Shown here: positions 1-8,135 of the stretch, one piece after another
Position numbering within the stretch: position 1 is the stretch's first letter
How the letters are laid out: every line of letters begins with the position of its first letter
Assembly: GCA_006844605.1 (NCBI GenBank)
Contig: SPJN01000005.1
Coordinates: 118,481-182,480 of the forward strand
DNA from: Hyphomicrobiales bacterium
GTDB taxonomy: Bacteria > Pseudomonadota > Alphaproteobacteria > SPJN01
Length of the DNA stretch: 64,000 nucleotides
Reading direction: 5' to 3'
The notes under the pieces: model-generated
Databases searched by the model: none
What the model was told of the DNA's origin: nothing
The model's input: only the letters and a program-made list of their open reading frames with translations
Position numbers and translations under genes: made by a program

Positions 1-307
1 AATAGCCCAGCATGTCCATGCCATAAAATACGGCGACTGTGGTAATCGGGATCAGGTTCAGGGTTTGCAGCGCAATCAATATTGTGCGCGGGTCGCGCCG
101 GTCCGCAACCGTACCGCCAACCAATAGTAACAGGGTTGAAGGCAACATGGATGCCATCTGCATAAAGCCGATCCGTTCGGGCGTTTCATGCAGAAACACC
201 GTGACCAGCCACGTGTTCAACACCTGCCCGATGCCGACCGATACGAAGAAGACCCCGACACCGGCGATATACCAGCGATATTGCAGGGCCTTTTGTTCAT
301 CTGTCAT
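1..307 (-). CDS. MFS transporter, N-terminal part (cut by window edge)
   Basis: Translating the minus strand from the ATG at 307 gives an uninterrupted frame to the window edge, about 102 residues. It begins MTDEQKALQYRWYIAGVG and holds at least three hydrophobic segments. Between the second and third lies GGTVADRRDPRTILIA, which matches the G-x-x-x-D-R-x-x-R loop between helices 2 and 3 of major facilitator transporters. The start lies 2 bp after the stop of the YffB-like gene on the same strand, so the two are probably co-transcribed. Substrate cannot be judged from this fragment. Confidence 0.75.
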   Translation of the reverse strand, partial: MTDEQKALQYRWYIAGVGVFFVSVGIGQVLNTWLVTVFLHETPERIGFMQMASMLPSTLLLLVGGTVADRRDPRTILIALQTLNLIPITTVAVFYGMDMLGY

Positions 308-309
308 GA

Positions 310-663
310 TCAGCTGCCGATCTTTGCGGCAAGGGCGTCTTGCACATCCGCCTTGAAGCCGACCAGAACCTGTCCGTCAGCTTCGATCACCGGGCGTTTG
401 ATCAATGTTGGTTGTGCAGCCATCAGGGCAATCAGTGTGGCGGGGTCGGTTTCAGCCTTTTCATCATCGCTTAGCTTGCGCCATGTGGTGCCGCGCTTGT
501 TCAGCACCAAGTCAAGCCCGGCGCGATCAACCCAATGGGCGATTTGGTCGGCGGTCACGCCATCGGCGCGAAAATCGACGAATGTATAGGCGGCGTCCTG
601 TGCCTCAAGCCATTTGCGGGCTTTTTTGACAGTATCGCAGTTTTTAATGCCGTAAAGTTTCAT
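310..663 (-). CDS. YffB/ArsC/Spx-family thioredoxin-fold protein
   Basis: This 117-residue protein starts MKLYGIKNCDTVKKARKWLE, the hallmark N-terminus of the YffB branch of the ArsC/Spx family: a single cysteine in NCDT within a thioredoxin-like fold. Family members have been linked to glutathione-dependent thiol reduction, but the physiological role is poorly defined, and arsenate reduction should not be assumed. A longer frame exists upstream to 729, but the ATG at 663 has a GGGGAA ribosome-binding site and fits the family start. No ars genes are nearby; the only close partner is the MFS gene 2 bp downstream. Confidence 0.85.
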   Translation of the reverse strand: MKLYGIKNCDTVKKARKWLEAQDAAYTFVDFRADGVTADQIAHWVDRAGLDLVLNKRGTTWRKLSDDEKAETDPATLIALMAAQPTLIKRPVIEADGQVLVGFKADVQDALAAKIGS

Positions 664-807
664 AGTCTGATTCCCCAATTGCCCACATTCATAGGCCCCT
701 GCGTCTAATCGGGCAAGCGGACGTTTCACCGCTTGTCGTTAGGTCAAGTTCGGCCTAATCTGCCCCCGTTCGAAATTTAGATATCCATAATAATAAGGAA
801 AAAACCA

Positions 808-2052
808 ATGACTGAACTTCCAGTACTCGATAAATCGACCCCCGGCTCGTCAGCTGAATGGGCCGGTGTTCGTCAGCGTGTGGTCGAATTTGTTGAAAAC
901 GAATGCTACCCGGCTGAAAAGGAAATGAAAAAGTCAGATGATCCCCGTGCGGTGATGAAACGTTTGCAGGACAAGGCCAAGGCCACCGGTCTGTGGGCGT
1001 TGGGCCATCCGGTAGAAATCGGCGGGCAGGGCATGCCCTTCATGGATTATGTGTATGTGAATGAGGTCATCGGCCGATCGGAACTGGCAATGGTCGCCCT
1101 TGGCACACATACGCTGCAAGATTCCATCATGCTGAACCTGTATGCCGACCCGATTTGGAAAGAACGCTATTTGGCCCCGCTTGTGGCGGGTGAAATTCAT
1201 CCTTCGTTTGCAATGACTGAGCCGAATGTTGCCAGTTCAGACCCGACGCAGATTGAAACCAGTGCTGTGCAGGATGGGGATGAATGGGTCATCAATGGCC
1301 ATAAATGGTTCATCACCGGCGCGCTGACGGCTGAATATTGCACCGTTATGTGCAAAACAGATAATGATGCCCCGCCCCATAAGGCGTTCACAATGATCAT
1401 CGTGCCCACAGACACGCCGGGTTTTGACATTGTGCGTGATGTCGAGGTAATGGGCGAAAAGCACAATCACTGTGAAATCAAACTGACCGATGTGCGCGTG
1501 CCGCTGTCCAATACGCTTGGCCCGCGGGGTGAGGCGTTCGTGATCTCCCAACGTCGTTTGGGCCCGGGCCGTATCTTCCATTGCATGCGTTGGTTGGGGC
1601 AGGCGCAGCGCGCCTTTGACCTGATGTGTAATCGTTTGCTGGAACGTCGTGCCTTTGGTGAGCGATTGGCTGACAAGCAATTGATGCAGGCCCATGTGTT
1701 TGAGGCTGCCGCTGATATTCAGGCCAACCGCCTGTTGACCATTGATGCGGCGCGCAAGATGGATATGGGCTCTGACGCCCGTATCGAAATTGCGCTGGTG
1801 AAGGTTGCCGGTGCCCGCATGGTGCACAATGTGATTGACCGGTCCATTCAGGTTCATGGCGCAAAAGGTGTGTCAGAAGATACGCCGCTTGAAAACATGT
1901 ATCGTCAGGCACGTTTTGCCCGGATCTATGACGGTCCTGACGAAGTTCACATGCAGTCAACCGCACGCCGTATCTTGCGTGAGTTTGAAAAGGGCCGTGG
2001 TTGGGACTTTGGCGAGCGTGACTTGACCGCCTACGAAAACTCTAATCACTAA
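808..2052 (+). CDS. Acyl-CoA dehydrogenase (ACAD10/11-like)
   Basis: A 414-residue flavoprotein expected to oxidise an acyl-CoA to the 2-enoyl-CoA, passing electrons to ETF. The FAD and substrate-binding core is visible: FAMTEPNVASSDPTQIET near residue 135, then WVINGHKWFITGA. The C-terminal RIYDGPDEVHMQ segment resembles the DGPDEVH element of the ACAD10/11 subgroup rather than the YEGT of medium-chain enzymes. The length is normal. The start at 808 has AAGGA 8 bp upstream. It stands alone between minus-strand genes, unlike the paired ACAD genes near 47-52 kb. The exact acyl substrate is unknown. Confidence 0.9.
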   Translation: MTELPVLDKSTPGSSAEWAGVRQRVVEFVENECYPAEKEMKKSDDPRAVMKRLQDKAKATGLWALGHPVEIGGQGMPFMDYVYVNEVIGRSELAMVALGTHTLQDSIMLNLYADPIWKERYLAPLVAGEIHPSFAMTEPNVASSDPTQIETSAVQDGDEWVINGHKWFITGALTAEYCTVMCKTDNDAPPHKAFTMIIVPTDTPGFDIVRDVEVMGEKHNHCEIKLTDVRVPLSNTLGPRGEAFVISQRRLGPGRIFHCMRWLGQAQRAFDLMCNRLLERRAFGERLADKQLMQAHVFEAAADIQANRLLTIDAARKMDMGSDARIEIALVKVAGARMVHNVIDRSIQVHGAKGVSEDTPLENMYRQARFARIYDGPDEVHMQSTARRILREFEKGRGWDFGERDLTAYENSNH

Positions 2053-2062
2053 CAGTGATTAG
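2042..2062. terminator. Hairpin spanning the ACAD stop codon
   Basis: CTAATCACT and AGTGATTAG form a perfect 9-bp stem with a 3-base loop. The TAA stop codon (2050-2052) lies at the loop. No T-run follows, so intrinsic termination is uncertain; it may instead stabilise the mRNA end. Confidence 0.4.
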
Positions 2063-2134
2063 CGCGGCTTGATCCGGGTCTGGTGATCCGATCGGGCCGG
2101 GCTGAATTGGTAAGATGAATTGAAGTCGCTGCGG

Positions 2135-2842
2135 TTATTCCGCGGCGGCTTTTTCTTCTGCTGGCTGGACGACACGATCATTGCTGATCAGGTCTGCCAT
2201 TTCAGCATATTGATGATTGAAGATGCCCGGTTCATTCAATACTGCGGCGGCGGTCATGGCATGGGCCACTTCATCCGCACCGATGGCTTTATAGCGGCTT
2301 AACGGGCCGGCCATAAACGGGTTCATCAACGGCAACAATGCCTTGCCGATTTCTTCGCTGGTGCGGTTTTCGTCACGGTCGCCAAGTAACAGGCCGGGAC
2401 GGAAAATATCAATCCGCTCATATCCCAGTGCTTTCACGGCGTGATCAGCCTCGCCCTTTGTTTTCATATAGAAACTGGGGCTGCGGGCATCTGCGCCAAC
2501 GGCTGATACCATCATCAAATGATCCGCGCCGCCACGATGGGCCCCGTCAGCAAATGACACAACCAGATCTCGGTCGACCTTGCGAAACGCTTCGCGGCTG
2601 CCTGCCTGTTTCTGCGTGGTGCCAAGCGTTGAAATGGCGACATCCGCGCCGACGGCTTTTGCCTCTTCATGCAAATCGGCGAAATCAATAATACGAGTGT
2701 CGAGCTTGTCATGGGAAAAGCGCAAGGGACGACGGGCCAACGCGGTGACTTGCGCAACCTCAGGCCGGTGGCACAGTGTTTGCGCCAACAGCGTGCCGAC
2801 CAAACCGGTCGCACCAATCATGACAACATGCAATTGCGGCAT
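2135..2842 (-). CDS. NAD(P)-binding atypical SDR (HTATIP2/YbjT-like)
   Basis: A 235-residue protein with an N-terminal Rossmann motif, VVMIGATGLVG, matching the GxxGxxG pattern of atypical short-chain dehydrogenases. Further on are STLGTT, a VSAVGAD strand, and a Y-M-K-T-K segment where classical SDRs have YxxxK. The order matches the HTATIP2/oxidoreductase group of NAD(P)H-binding proteins. A longer frame exists to 2992, but the ATG at 2842 places the Rossmann strand at the N-terminus as usual. The reaction is unknown. Neighbours give no metabolic hint. Confidence 0.8.
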   Translation of the reverse strand: MPQLHVVMIGATGLVGTLLAQTLCHRPEVAQVTALARRPLRFSHDKLDTRIIDFADLHEEAKAVGADVAISTLGTTQKQAGSREAFRKVDRDLVVSFADGAHRGGADHLMMVSAVGADARSPSFYMKTKGEADHAVKALGYERIDIFRPGLLLGDRDENRTSEEIGKALLPLMNPFMAGPLSRYKAIGADEVAHAMTAAAVLNEPGIFNHQYAEMADLISNDRVVQPAEEKAAAE

Positions 2843-3169
2843 GAAAAACCCTAAAAAGCGGCCCCAAAAAACCCTAATCCCAATCATCCGGCCAGCGGCC
2901 TTTTGCTGGCCCTGTGCATGGATGTAACGATGATGGTGCCGGGCTTGAGTGGTTTTGTATGCTGCTAAAACGGTCGCATGGCCGCGTGTCACAGCGATAA
3001 TTCACAGACGCGAACTGGGGTTAAGCACCTGAACGGACTGTAAGATTTCGTGCTAGGGGCGCGTAATTGTTGAAACTTTTCAGATTATTCCTGGCCAGTG
3101 CAGCCCGTTGGCAGGCCACCCGCGCGGCTGAATTCCGCGTCAATATGACCAGCGATTTGGGCCCTATGG
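2843..3169. other. Non-coding interval with a hairpin
   Basis: No convincing gene is seen in these 327 bases. The upstream side of the SDR gene holds an inverted repeat, GGCCAGC at 2890-2896 and GCTGGCC at 2905-2911. A short frame starting TTG at 3067 runs into the next gene antisense and has no recognisable similarity. The rest presumably holds the SDR promoter. Confidence 0.5.
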
Positions 3170-3655
3170 TTAATCGGCCATATCCACAATCCGGGCCTTC
3201 ATATTGGTTTTGAAGGTTTTGCTGTCTTTTGACGGAATTTTGCAAATCCCGTTGGCACGCATCACCGGCCCTTCCGGCCCCACCAGATAGCCGGCGGCAA
3301 ACCCCATGGACCGACGCGGTTCAGTGAAATCAATCTTGCTTTCAAGCCACGCCCCAAGCGGTGCGGGTTTTAGAAAATCAAAGCTGAGATTGACCGAGGG
3401 AACAAATTGCTTGGTGCCGGAACTGTGGACCACGCCAACGCCCACCGCCATGTCCATCACGGTCATCATCATGCCGCCATGACAGATCATTGCCGGATTG
3501 CAGTGGCGTTCTTCAACTCGAAAGCCAAGGGTGGGCATGTCATCTTTCAGCGCGATATAAAGCGGCCCCACCAGATTGGCGAAGCCTTCGGGCGGGCTGA
3601 AAAGCGCGAAACCTTCGGGAATATCATTATTTTCCGGGGCAGTAGGTTCTGTCAT
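3170..3655 (-). CDS. PaaI-family hotdog thioesterase
   Basis: A 161-residue single-domain hotdog protein. The family motif is clear: CHGGMMMTVMDMAVGVG, where the HGG and the following D are the catalytic and binding elements of PaaI-type acyl-CoA thioesterases. A second related gene lies at 11370. The start at 3655 is chosen because it has GAAAG upstream and begins MTEPTAPENND; the longer frame to 3682 would overlap the start region of the divergent hydrolase. It likely hydrolyses an acyl- or aryl-CoA; the substrate is not determinable. Confidence 0.85.
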   Translation of the reverse strand: MTEPTAPENNDIPEGFALFSPPEGFANLVGPLYIALKDDMPTLGFRVEERHCNPAMICHGGMMMTVMDMAVGVGVVHSSGTKQFVPSVNLSFDFLKPAPLGAWLESKIDFTEPRRSMGFAAGYLVGPEGPVMRANGICKIPSKDSKTFKTNMKARIVDMAD

Positions 3656-3750
3656 CTTGATTTGTCTTTCGAATGCGAACATATGAAGTGATAATTAATC
3701 ATCATCTAATCACCCGACGCGCATTTGTCGATAGGGCGGAGAACCACACC

Positions 3751-4683
3751 ATGCTTTATGCGCTTGCTGCACTTTTACTGTTGGGGCTTACCTATACATT
3801 GTTCCGCAAATGGCGGGTGGAACGTCAGCACCCTCCGCGCGGTAAGTTTGTCGAGGTTGATGGCCAGCGCATTCACGCCATTACGGGCGGGGTGCCATCG
3901 GGCAGCAAGCCGACGATTGTGCTGATACACGGTGCGTCAGGCAATGCCTGCGATACCGCTGAAGCATTGATGGCCCCGCTGATCGGCGAGGGGCATCGGG
4001 TTATCGCCTTTGACCGGCCCGGTTACGGCTATTCACAGCGGCGGCGCGGCGGTTGGATGGACCCGGCGGCGCAGGCATGTACGCTTTCCGATGCGCTAAA
4101 GAAAATGGGCGAGCAGGGCCCGTTTATTATCGTCGGGCATTCGCTGGGCGGTGCTGTGGCGCTGGCCTGGGGGTTAACCCGGCCTGAGGATTGCGCGGCG
4201 GTCGTTTCTCTGTCGGGGGCATCACATCCATTTCCCGGTGGCGTTGCGTTGTACCGAAAAATTATCACGACGCCTCTTATCGGCAAGCTGGTCGGCTGGA
4301 CATTAATTGTCCCCTTGGCGGATATGTTGTTCAGCAAGGCGGTGGCTGGTTCCTTCCGTCCCGGCGATCCGATTGACAATTACGCGGCCCGTTGTGCCAT
4401 TGCGCTTCACCTGCGGCCCAATCAGATGATCCCGGACGCCAATGATGTGGCGCGTCTGCGCGGCTATCTAAAACATCAGGCTGTGGCCTATCCCGATTTT
4501 GTGCCGCCATTGACGGTGATGACGGGCAATCGCGATTATACTGTGGGGGCAAAAATCCATTCTTATCCGCTGGCGCGCAAGGTGCCCCACGCGAAATTGA
4601 TCAAGCTGGAAAATTGCGGACATATGCCCCATCACCACCGCACGGATGAGGTTGTGAAAGCCATTACCGAGGCTGTTGCCTGA
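3751..4683 (+). CDS. Alpha/beta hydrolase, membrane-anchored
   Basis: A 310-residue alpha/beta-hydrolase. Residues 2-17 are a hydrophobic N-terminal anchor (LYALAALLLLGLTYTL) followed by positive residues. The nucleophile elbow is GHSLGG with Ser131. The oxyanion-side motif LIHGASG is near residue 58, the acid is probably in GNRDYTVG, and the histidine is in NCGHMPHH near the end. The start at 3751 has a GGAG-like site; an upstream ATG at 3673 is possible but would put a non-hydrophobic leader before the anchor. Divergent from the PaaI thioesterase. Substrate unknown. Confidence 0.85.
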   Translation: MLYALAALLLLGLTYTLFRKWRVERQHPPRGKFVEVDGQRIHAITGGVPSGSKPTIVLIHGASGNACDTAEALMAPLIGEGHRVIAFDRPGYGYSQRRRGGWMDPAAQACTLSDALKKMGEQGPFIIVGHSLGGAVALAWGLTRPEDCAAVVSLSGASHPFPGGVALYRKIITTPLIGKLVGWTLIVPLADMLFSKAVAGSFRPGDPIDNYAARCAIALHLRPNQMIPDANDVARLRGYLKHQAVAYPDFVPPLTVMTGNRDYTVGAKIHSYPLARKVPHAKLIKLENCGHMPHHHRTDEVVKAITEAVA

Positions 4684-4691
4684 TCAACAGG

Positions 4692-4995
4692 GCGCTAATC
4701 GCCCAAAGCTAATCGACTGTTGCGATTCTCAGAATATTAGTGGCGCCGACAGCGTGGTCAGCAAAAGTGTGCAACGGTTTTGCGCCCGAACCACGCGGTA
4801 CAAAAATGCAGCCCGGGGCTAATCGCCCCAAGCTAATCGACTGTTGCGATTCACAGAATATTAGTGGCGCCGACAGCGTGGTCAGCAAAAGTGTGTAACG
4901 GTTTTGCGCCCGAACCACGCGGTACAAAAATGCAGCCCGGGGCTAATCGCCCCAAGCTAATCGACTGTTGCGATTCTCAAGATATTGGTTGCGCC
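4692..4995. repeat. 124-bp tandem repeat copying the 3' end of pyk
   Basis: The start of the unit (AATCGACTGTTGCGATTC) occurs at 4711, 4835 and 4959, so the period is 124 bp. The copies at 4711-4834 and 4835-4958 differ at only two positions. The third occurrence is the real 3' end of pyk and matches for about 37 bp. Each unit holds about 37 bp of pyk tail plus about 87 bp of downstream DNA with a small GGGGC-TAATC-GCCCC hairpin; a degenerate hairpin copy also precedes the first unit. On the minus strand the distal copy still encodes NILRIATVD; the proximal copy has a TGA in this stretch. Most simply, a tandem duplication of the gene end and its terminator-like hairpin. Confidence 0.9.
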
Positions 4996-6396
4996 GGGCG
5001 TCCCGAAGGGCACGCCAGCAGTAATCACAACCTGATCACCCTTTTGCGCGATGCCGTTTTTGGGTGCCTGTTCAGACACGCGTGACACCATATCGGCAAA
5101 GCTGTGGGCGTCTTCGGTCACCACGCATTGCAGACCCCATACCAGAGTCAGCCAGCGGGCGGTTTCAATGCGCGGGGTGAAGGCATAGGGATGCACGCGG
5201 CTACGGCCACGGGCAACGCGCAATGCGGTTGACCCTGACGTGGTGTAACAGATGATCCCCTTGGCATCGATCGTATCAGCCACTTGCGAGGCGGCAGCGG
5301 CAATCGCATCTTCTGATGTGTTTTCCTGTGGCAAGCCTGTCTGGTCAAGCGCGGCGCGATAGGCCGGGTCCTGTTCTGTTTCGAGGCCGACCTTGTTCAT
5401 GGTGGCAACCGCCTCAATCGGGAAATCACCAACGGCGGTTTCGGCAGACAGCATAACCGCATCTGCCCCTTCCAAAACGGCAAGGGCGATATCGGTCACT
5501 TCGGCCCGTGTTGGGACCGGGGCTTTGATCATGCTTTCCAGCATTTGCGTGGCAACGACAACAGGCTTGCCCGCGATACGGCTGGTGATGACGATACGGC
5601 GCTGGGCACCGGGTACTTTTTCAACCGGCAGTTCGACACCCAAATCACCACGGGCAACCATCACACCGTCCGTCGCTTCAACAATCGCTGATAGGTCAGT
5701 CAATGCGGCGGGCTTTTCAATTTTGGCCATCAGCTTGGCGCGGCCATTGATGATTTTTTTGGTGTTGACCACATCTTCGGCGCGTTGCACGAAGCTAAGG
5801 GCGATCCAATCAACATCCTTTGACAGGGCCATGATCAGGTCAGCCTCGTCCTTTTCAGTCAACGCCGGGATCGGCAACAGGCTGTCAGGCAGGTTGACGC
5901 CCTTGCGGTCAGACAGCGGGCCGCCAACTTCTACGATTGTTTCGGCGCTGTCCTTGTTCACTGATTTGACGCGCAGGCGCAGCTTGCCATCATCCAGCAG
6001 GATGGTTTGGTCAGGCGCTATGGCATCAAAAATTTCCTGATGGGGCAGGGGCGCGCGGGACGCTGTGCCCGGCTCGTCCACTTTCATGTCCAGCGTAAAG
6101 GGCTGCCCGACCTTCAAAACAGGCACATCGCCGTCAGAATCCTTGGTCATGGTGCCAACGCGCAGTTTGGGGCCTTGCAGGTCCGCCAATACCGCGATGG
6201 GGGTGCCCAACTCTTCCTCAGCCGCGCGGATAGCGTTCAGCTGTTTGGTGAAGGTTGCCTCATCCGCGTGCGAGAGGTTTAGCCGGAACGCATTTGCCCC
6301 TGCTTCAACAAGGGCTTTGATACGGTCAGGGGTGGATGTGGCCGGCCCAAGGGTCGCCAAAATTTTGATATGTCTGTGTCTGGTCATGTCGCCCAC
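4957..6396 (-). CDS. pyk: Pyruvate kinase
   Basis: This 479-residue enzyme converts phosphoenolpyruvate and ADP to pyruvate and ATP in the last step of glycolysis. Diagnostic segments are KILATLGPATS at the N-terminus, the active-site MAKIEKPAAL, and MVARGDLGVELP after it; the C-terminal regulatory domain ends GATNILRIATVD. The most upstream start is a GTG at 6396 with AAGGGG 6 bp before it; the ATG at 6387 is too far from this site, so GTG is preferred, though either is possible. The gene end is duplicated in tandem downstream. Single-copy in this window. Confidence 0.97.
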   Translation of the reverse strand: MGDMTRHRHIKILATLGPATSTPDRIKALVEAGANAFRLNLSHADEATFTKQLNAIRAAEEELGTPIAVLADLQGPKLRVGTMTKDSDGDVPVLKVGQPFTLDMKVDEPGTASRAPLPHQEIFDAIAPDQTILLDDGKLRLRVKSVNKDSAETIVEVGGPLSDRKGVNLPDSLLPIPALTEKDEADLIMALSKDVDWIALSFVQRAEDVVNTKKIINGRAKLMAKIEKPAALTDLSAIVEATDGVMVARGDLGVELPVEKVPGAQRRIVITSRIAGKPVVVATQMLESMIKAPVPTRAEVTDIALAVLEGADAVMLSAETAVGDFPIEAVATMNKVGLETEQDPAYRAALDQTGLPQENTSEDAIAAAASQVADTIDAKGIICYTTSGSTALRVARGRSRVHPYAFTPRIETARWLTLVWGLQCVVTEDAHSFADMVSRVSEQAPKNGIAQKGDQVVITAGVPFGTPGATNILRIATVD

Positions 6397-6490
6397 ATTA
6401 TTCCCCTTCTATTGCCATTCAATGACTTGATTGTCGCGGGGGCCAATTTTGTGGTTGAGCGTGTGGGGTACCTATGGTCCCTTCTGCGCC

Positions 6491-7312
6491 ATGCAAACGA
6501 TAAACAATCAGCCCTTTACAGAGATTTCGGCCCGCGAGGACACTGGCAAGGCCACAGGCAATGACACTGCCCTTGTGCTGTTGTGTGATCATGCCTCCAG
6601 CCATGTGCCAGCGTCCTATGATGGGCTGGGGCTGGACCCGGCCTTGTTTGAACGGCATATCGCCTATGATATCGGGGCCGCTGACGTGACCCGCGCCCTT
6701 GCGGATTTAAGCGGTGCGGGGGCTGTGTTGGCAGGGTTTTCCCGGTTGTTGATTGATCCGAACAGGGGCGCAGACGATCCCACATTGGTCATGAAGCTGT
6801 CAGACGGGGCCATCATTCCGGGTAACCGCCACGCTGACGAGGCGGAGGTCGCGGACCGCATAGCCCGCTTTTATGCGCCGTATCATGAGCGTGTGGCACG
6901 AACGCTTGCCGCGATTCGGGGGCGGGGACAGGTGCCGATTATTGTTTCCATCCACAGTTTCACGCCGCAGTTCCAAAATCGTGGACGCGAATGGCCCGTG
7001 GCGTTGTTGTGGGACAAGGATGACCGGCTGGTGGCCCCGCTAAAGGACGCGCTTGAAGACGTGTTTGCCCCGGTTGGCGATAACCAACCCTATGATGGCG
7101 CTTTGAAAAATGACTGCATGTATAAGCATGGCACCCAAAACGGCTATCCCCATGTGTTGATTGAAATCCGACAGGATTTGATCGATAGCCCTGACAAGGC
7201 AGGGGGCGTGGCTGAAAAAATATGGTCAGTTTTGGCGCCCTTGCTTGACCTGCCTGCCCTGGCGCGTGTAGAGCATGTCGGCTCTCGCACCGATGGCCCT
7301 TTTTCCAACTAG
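6491..7312 (+). CDS. N-formylglutamate amidohydrolase-family protein
   Basis: A 273-residue protein of the N-formylglutamate deformylase family, zinc amidohydrolases related to HutG. Visible motifs are LLCDHASSHVP near the N-terminus, FSRLLIDPNR, SIHSFTP and LIEIRQDL near the end, in family order. There are no histidine-degradation (hut) genes here, and in many alphaproteobacteria this gene sits beside gapR as here, so a role in histidine breakdown should not be assumed. The frame opens at a TTG (6431), but the ATG at 6491 (MQTINNQPF) is the likelier start. No strong ribosome-binding site is seen. Confidence 0.85.
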   Translation: MQTINNQPFTEISAREDTGKATGNDTALVLLCDHASSHVPASYDGLGLDPALFERHIAYDIGAADVTRALADLSGAGAVLAGFSRLLIDPNRGADDPTLVMKLSDGAIIPGNRHADEAEVADRIARFYAPYHERVARTLAAIRGRGQVPIIVSIHSFTPQFQNRGREWPVALLWDKDDRLVAPLKDALEDVFAPVGDNQPYDGALKNDCMYKHGTQNGYPHVLIEIRQDLIDSPDKAGGVAEKIWSVLAPLLDLPALARVEHVGSRTDGPFSN

Positions 7313-7327
7313 ACGGAACCACTTGAT

Positions 7328-7576
7328 ATGAATGAGTCAGCAACCATTGCCGCCGATCAACTGCGCAGCTTCATCGAACGTATTGAACGTCTTGAAGAAG
7401 AAAAGAAGACTATCGCTGACGATATCAAGGAAGTCTTTGCCGAGGCCAAGGGCTATGGCTATGACGTAAAAACCCTGCGTCAGGTGCTGAAAATCCGCAA
7501 AATGGAAGAGCATGACCGGGCCGAACAAGAAGCGTTGCTGGACACCTATTTGGCCGCATTGGGCATGGCTGATTAG
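7328..7576 (+). CDS. gapR: GapR-like nucleoid protein (DUF2312)
   Basis: An 82-residue, highly charged helical protein. It shows the DUF2312/GapR core: [20 protein letters not shown], then [15 protein letters not shown] and [12 protein letters not shown]. In Caulobacter GapR is an AT-rich-DNA-binding protein that encircles overtwisted DNA ahead of replication forks and helps topoisomerases. The family is essentially restricted to alphaproteobacteria and phages, so this gene is a good taxonomic marker. It starts 15 bp after the amidohydrolase-family gene and probably shares its transcript. Confidence 0.93.
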   Translation: MNESATIAADQLRSFIERIERLEEEKKTIADDIKEVFAEAKGYGYDVKTLRQVLKIRKMEEHDRAEQEALLDTYLAALGMAD

Positions 7577-7663
7577 GCCAAAAGCGGCCCTGATTTCATG
7601 TGATATGGCCTTGAAATGGCCCGATTCGCTTCCCATATAGATTGTGGGAGTGGAGGAAATCAC

Positions 7664-8056
7664 ATGACCCGTTCAGAACAAACAAGCAAATATTGCTTGA
7701 AAACCAGCAAATATACCAAGCGCAATTTGGCGACCCGGTTTGGGTTGGCGACAGCCTTTGCCATGTCGATGGGGTTTGGCACTGCAACCGCCAGCGCATC
7801 TGACCAGACAACAGCCGGCGAGAAGCTTGATCAGGCCATCCGCGATGCGGGTAAGGCTGCTGAGGAAATTGCCCGTGATTCTGCCGTGCTGGCAGAGGAA
7901 CTGGCCGAAACGGCGCAGGACGCCATTGGTGATGCGCTGGAAGCCGTAGACCGCGCGCTGGAAAATATGCCCCAGTATGAAGAAACTGAAATGGATGATG
8001 AGGGAAATATCATTATCCGCCGCAAAGGTGATGCGCCGAGCGGCACCGACATCTAA
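7664..8056 (+). CDS. Small exported hypothetical protein
   Basis: A 130-residue protein I do not recognise. It has a basic N-terminus (SKYTKRNLATR), then a hydrophobic stretch (FGLATAFAMSMGFGTATASA) ending in a plausible AxA signal-peptidase site. The mature part is short, acidic and Ala/Glu-rich (KAAEEIARDSAVLAEELAE), predicted helical and probably coiled-coil, with a C-terminal MDDEGNIIIRRKGD. The start at 7664 has a strong TGGAGGAA site. A good terminator follows. Likely a small periplasmic protein. Confidence 0.7.
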   Translation: MTRSEQTSKYCLKTSKYTKRNLATRFGLATAFAMSMGFGTATASASDQTTAGEKLDQAIRDAGKAAEEIARDSAVLAEELAETAQDAIGDALEAVDRALENMPQYEETEMDDEGNIIIRRKGDAPSGTDI

Positions 8057-8091
8057 TAAATCATCATCCCAGTCTGGATTTTGACGACCAA

Positions 8092-8120
8092 AGCAGCCAT
8101 ATCAGTATGGCTGCTTTTTT
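8092..8120 (+). terminator. Rho-independent terminator
   Basis: AGCAGCCATA and TATGGCTGCT form a 10-bp stem with loop TCAG, followed by six T. It ends the transcript of the small exported protein gene, only about 15 bp before the pepF start, so the pepF promoter may overlap it or pepF may depend on read-through. Confidence 0.9.
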
Positions 8121-8135
8121 GTTTCAGGAGTGTTT

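Noticed and set aside
310..663. Arsenate reductase (ars operon)
   Set aside because: The protein is in the YffB branch and no ars regulator, pump or other resistance genes are near.
3067..3213. Short plus-strand frame starting at a TTG
   Set aside because: No ribosome-binding site, no recognisable similarity, and it runs antisense into the thioesterase gene.
4709..4927. 72-residue minus-strand frame in the repeat ending NILRIATVD
   Set aside because: It exists only because the repeat copies the pyk tail; no start signal and it runs through two repeat units.
4692..4995. Integrated mobile element at the pyk 3' end
   Set aside because: Direct repeats of a gene end can mark an attachment site, but only about 87 bp lie between them and there is no integrase gene, so at most a relic.
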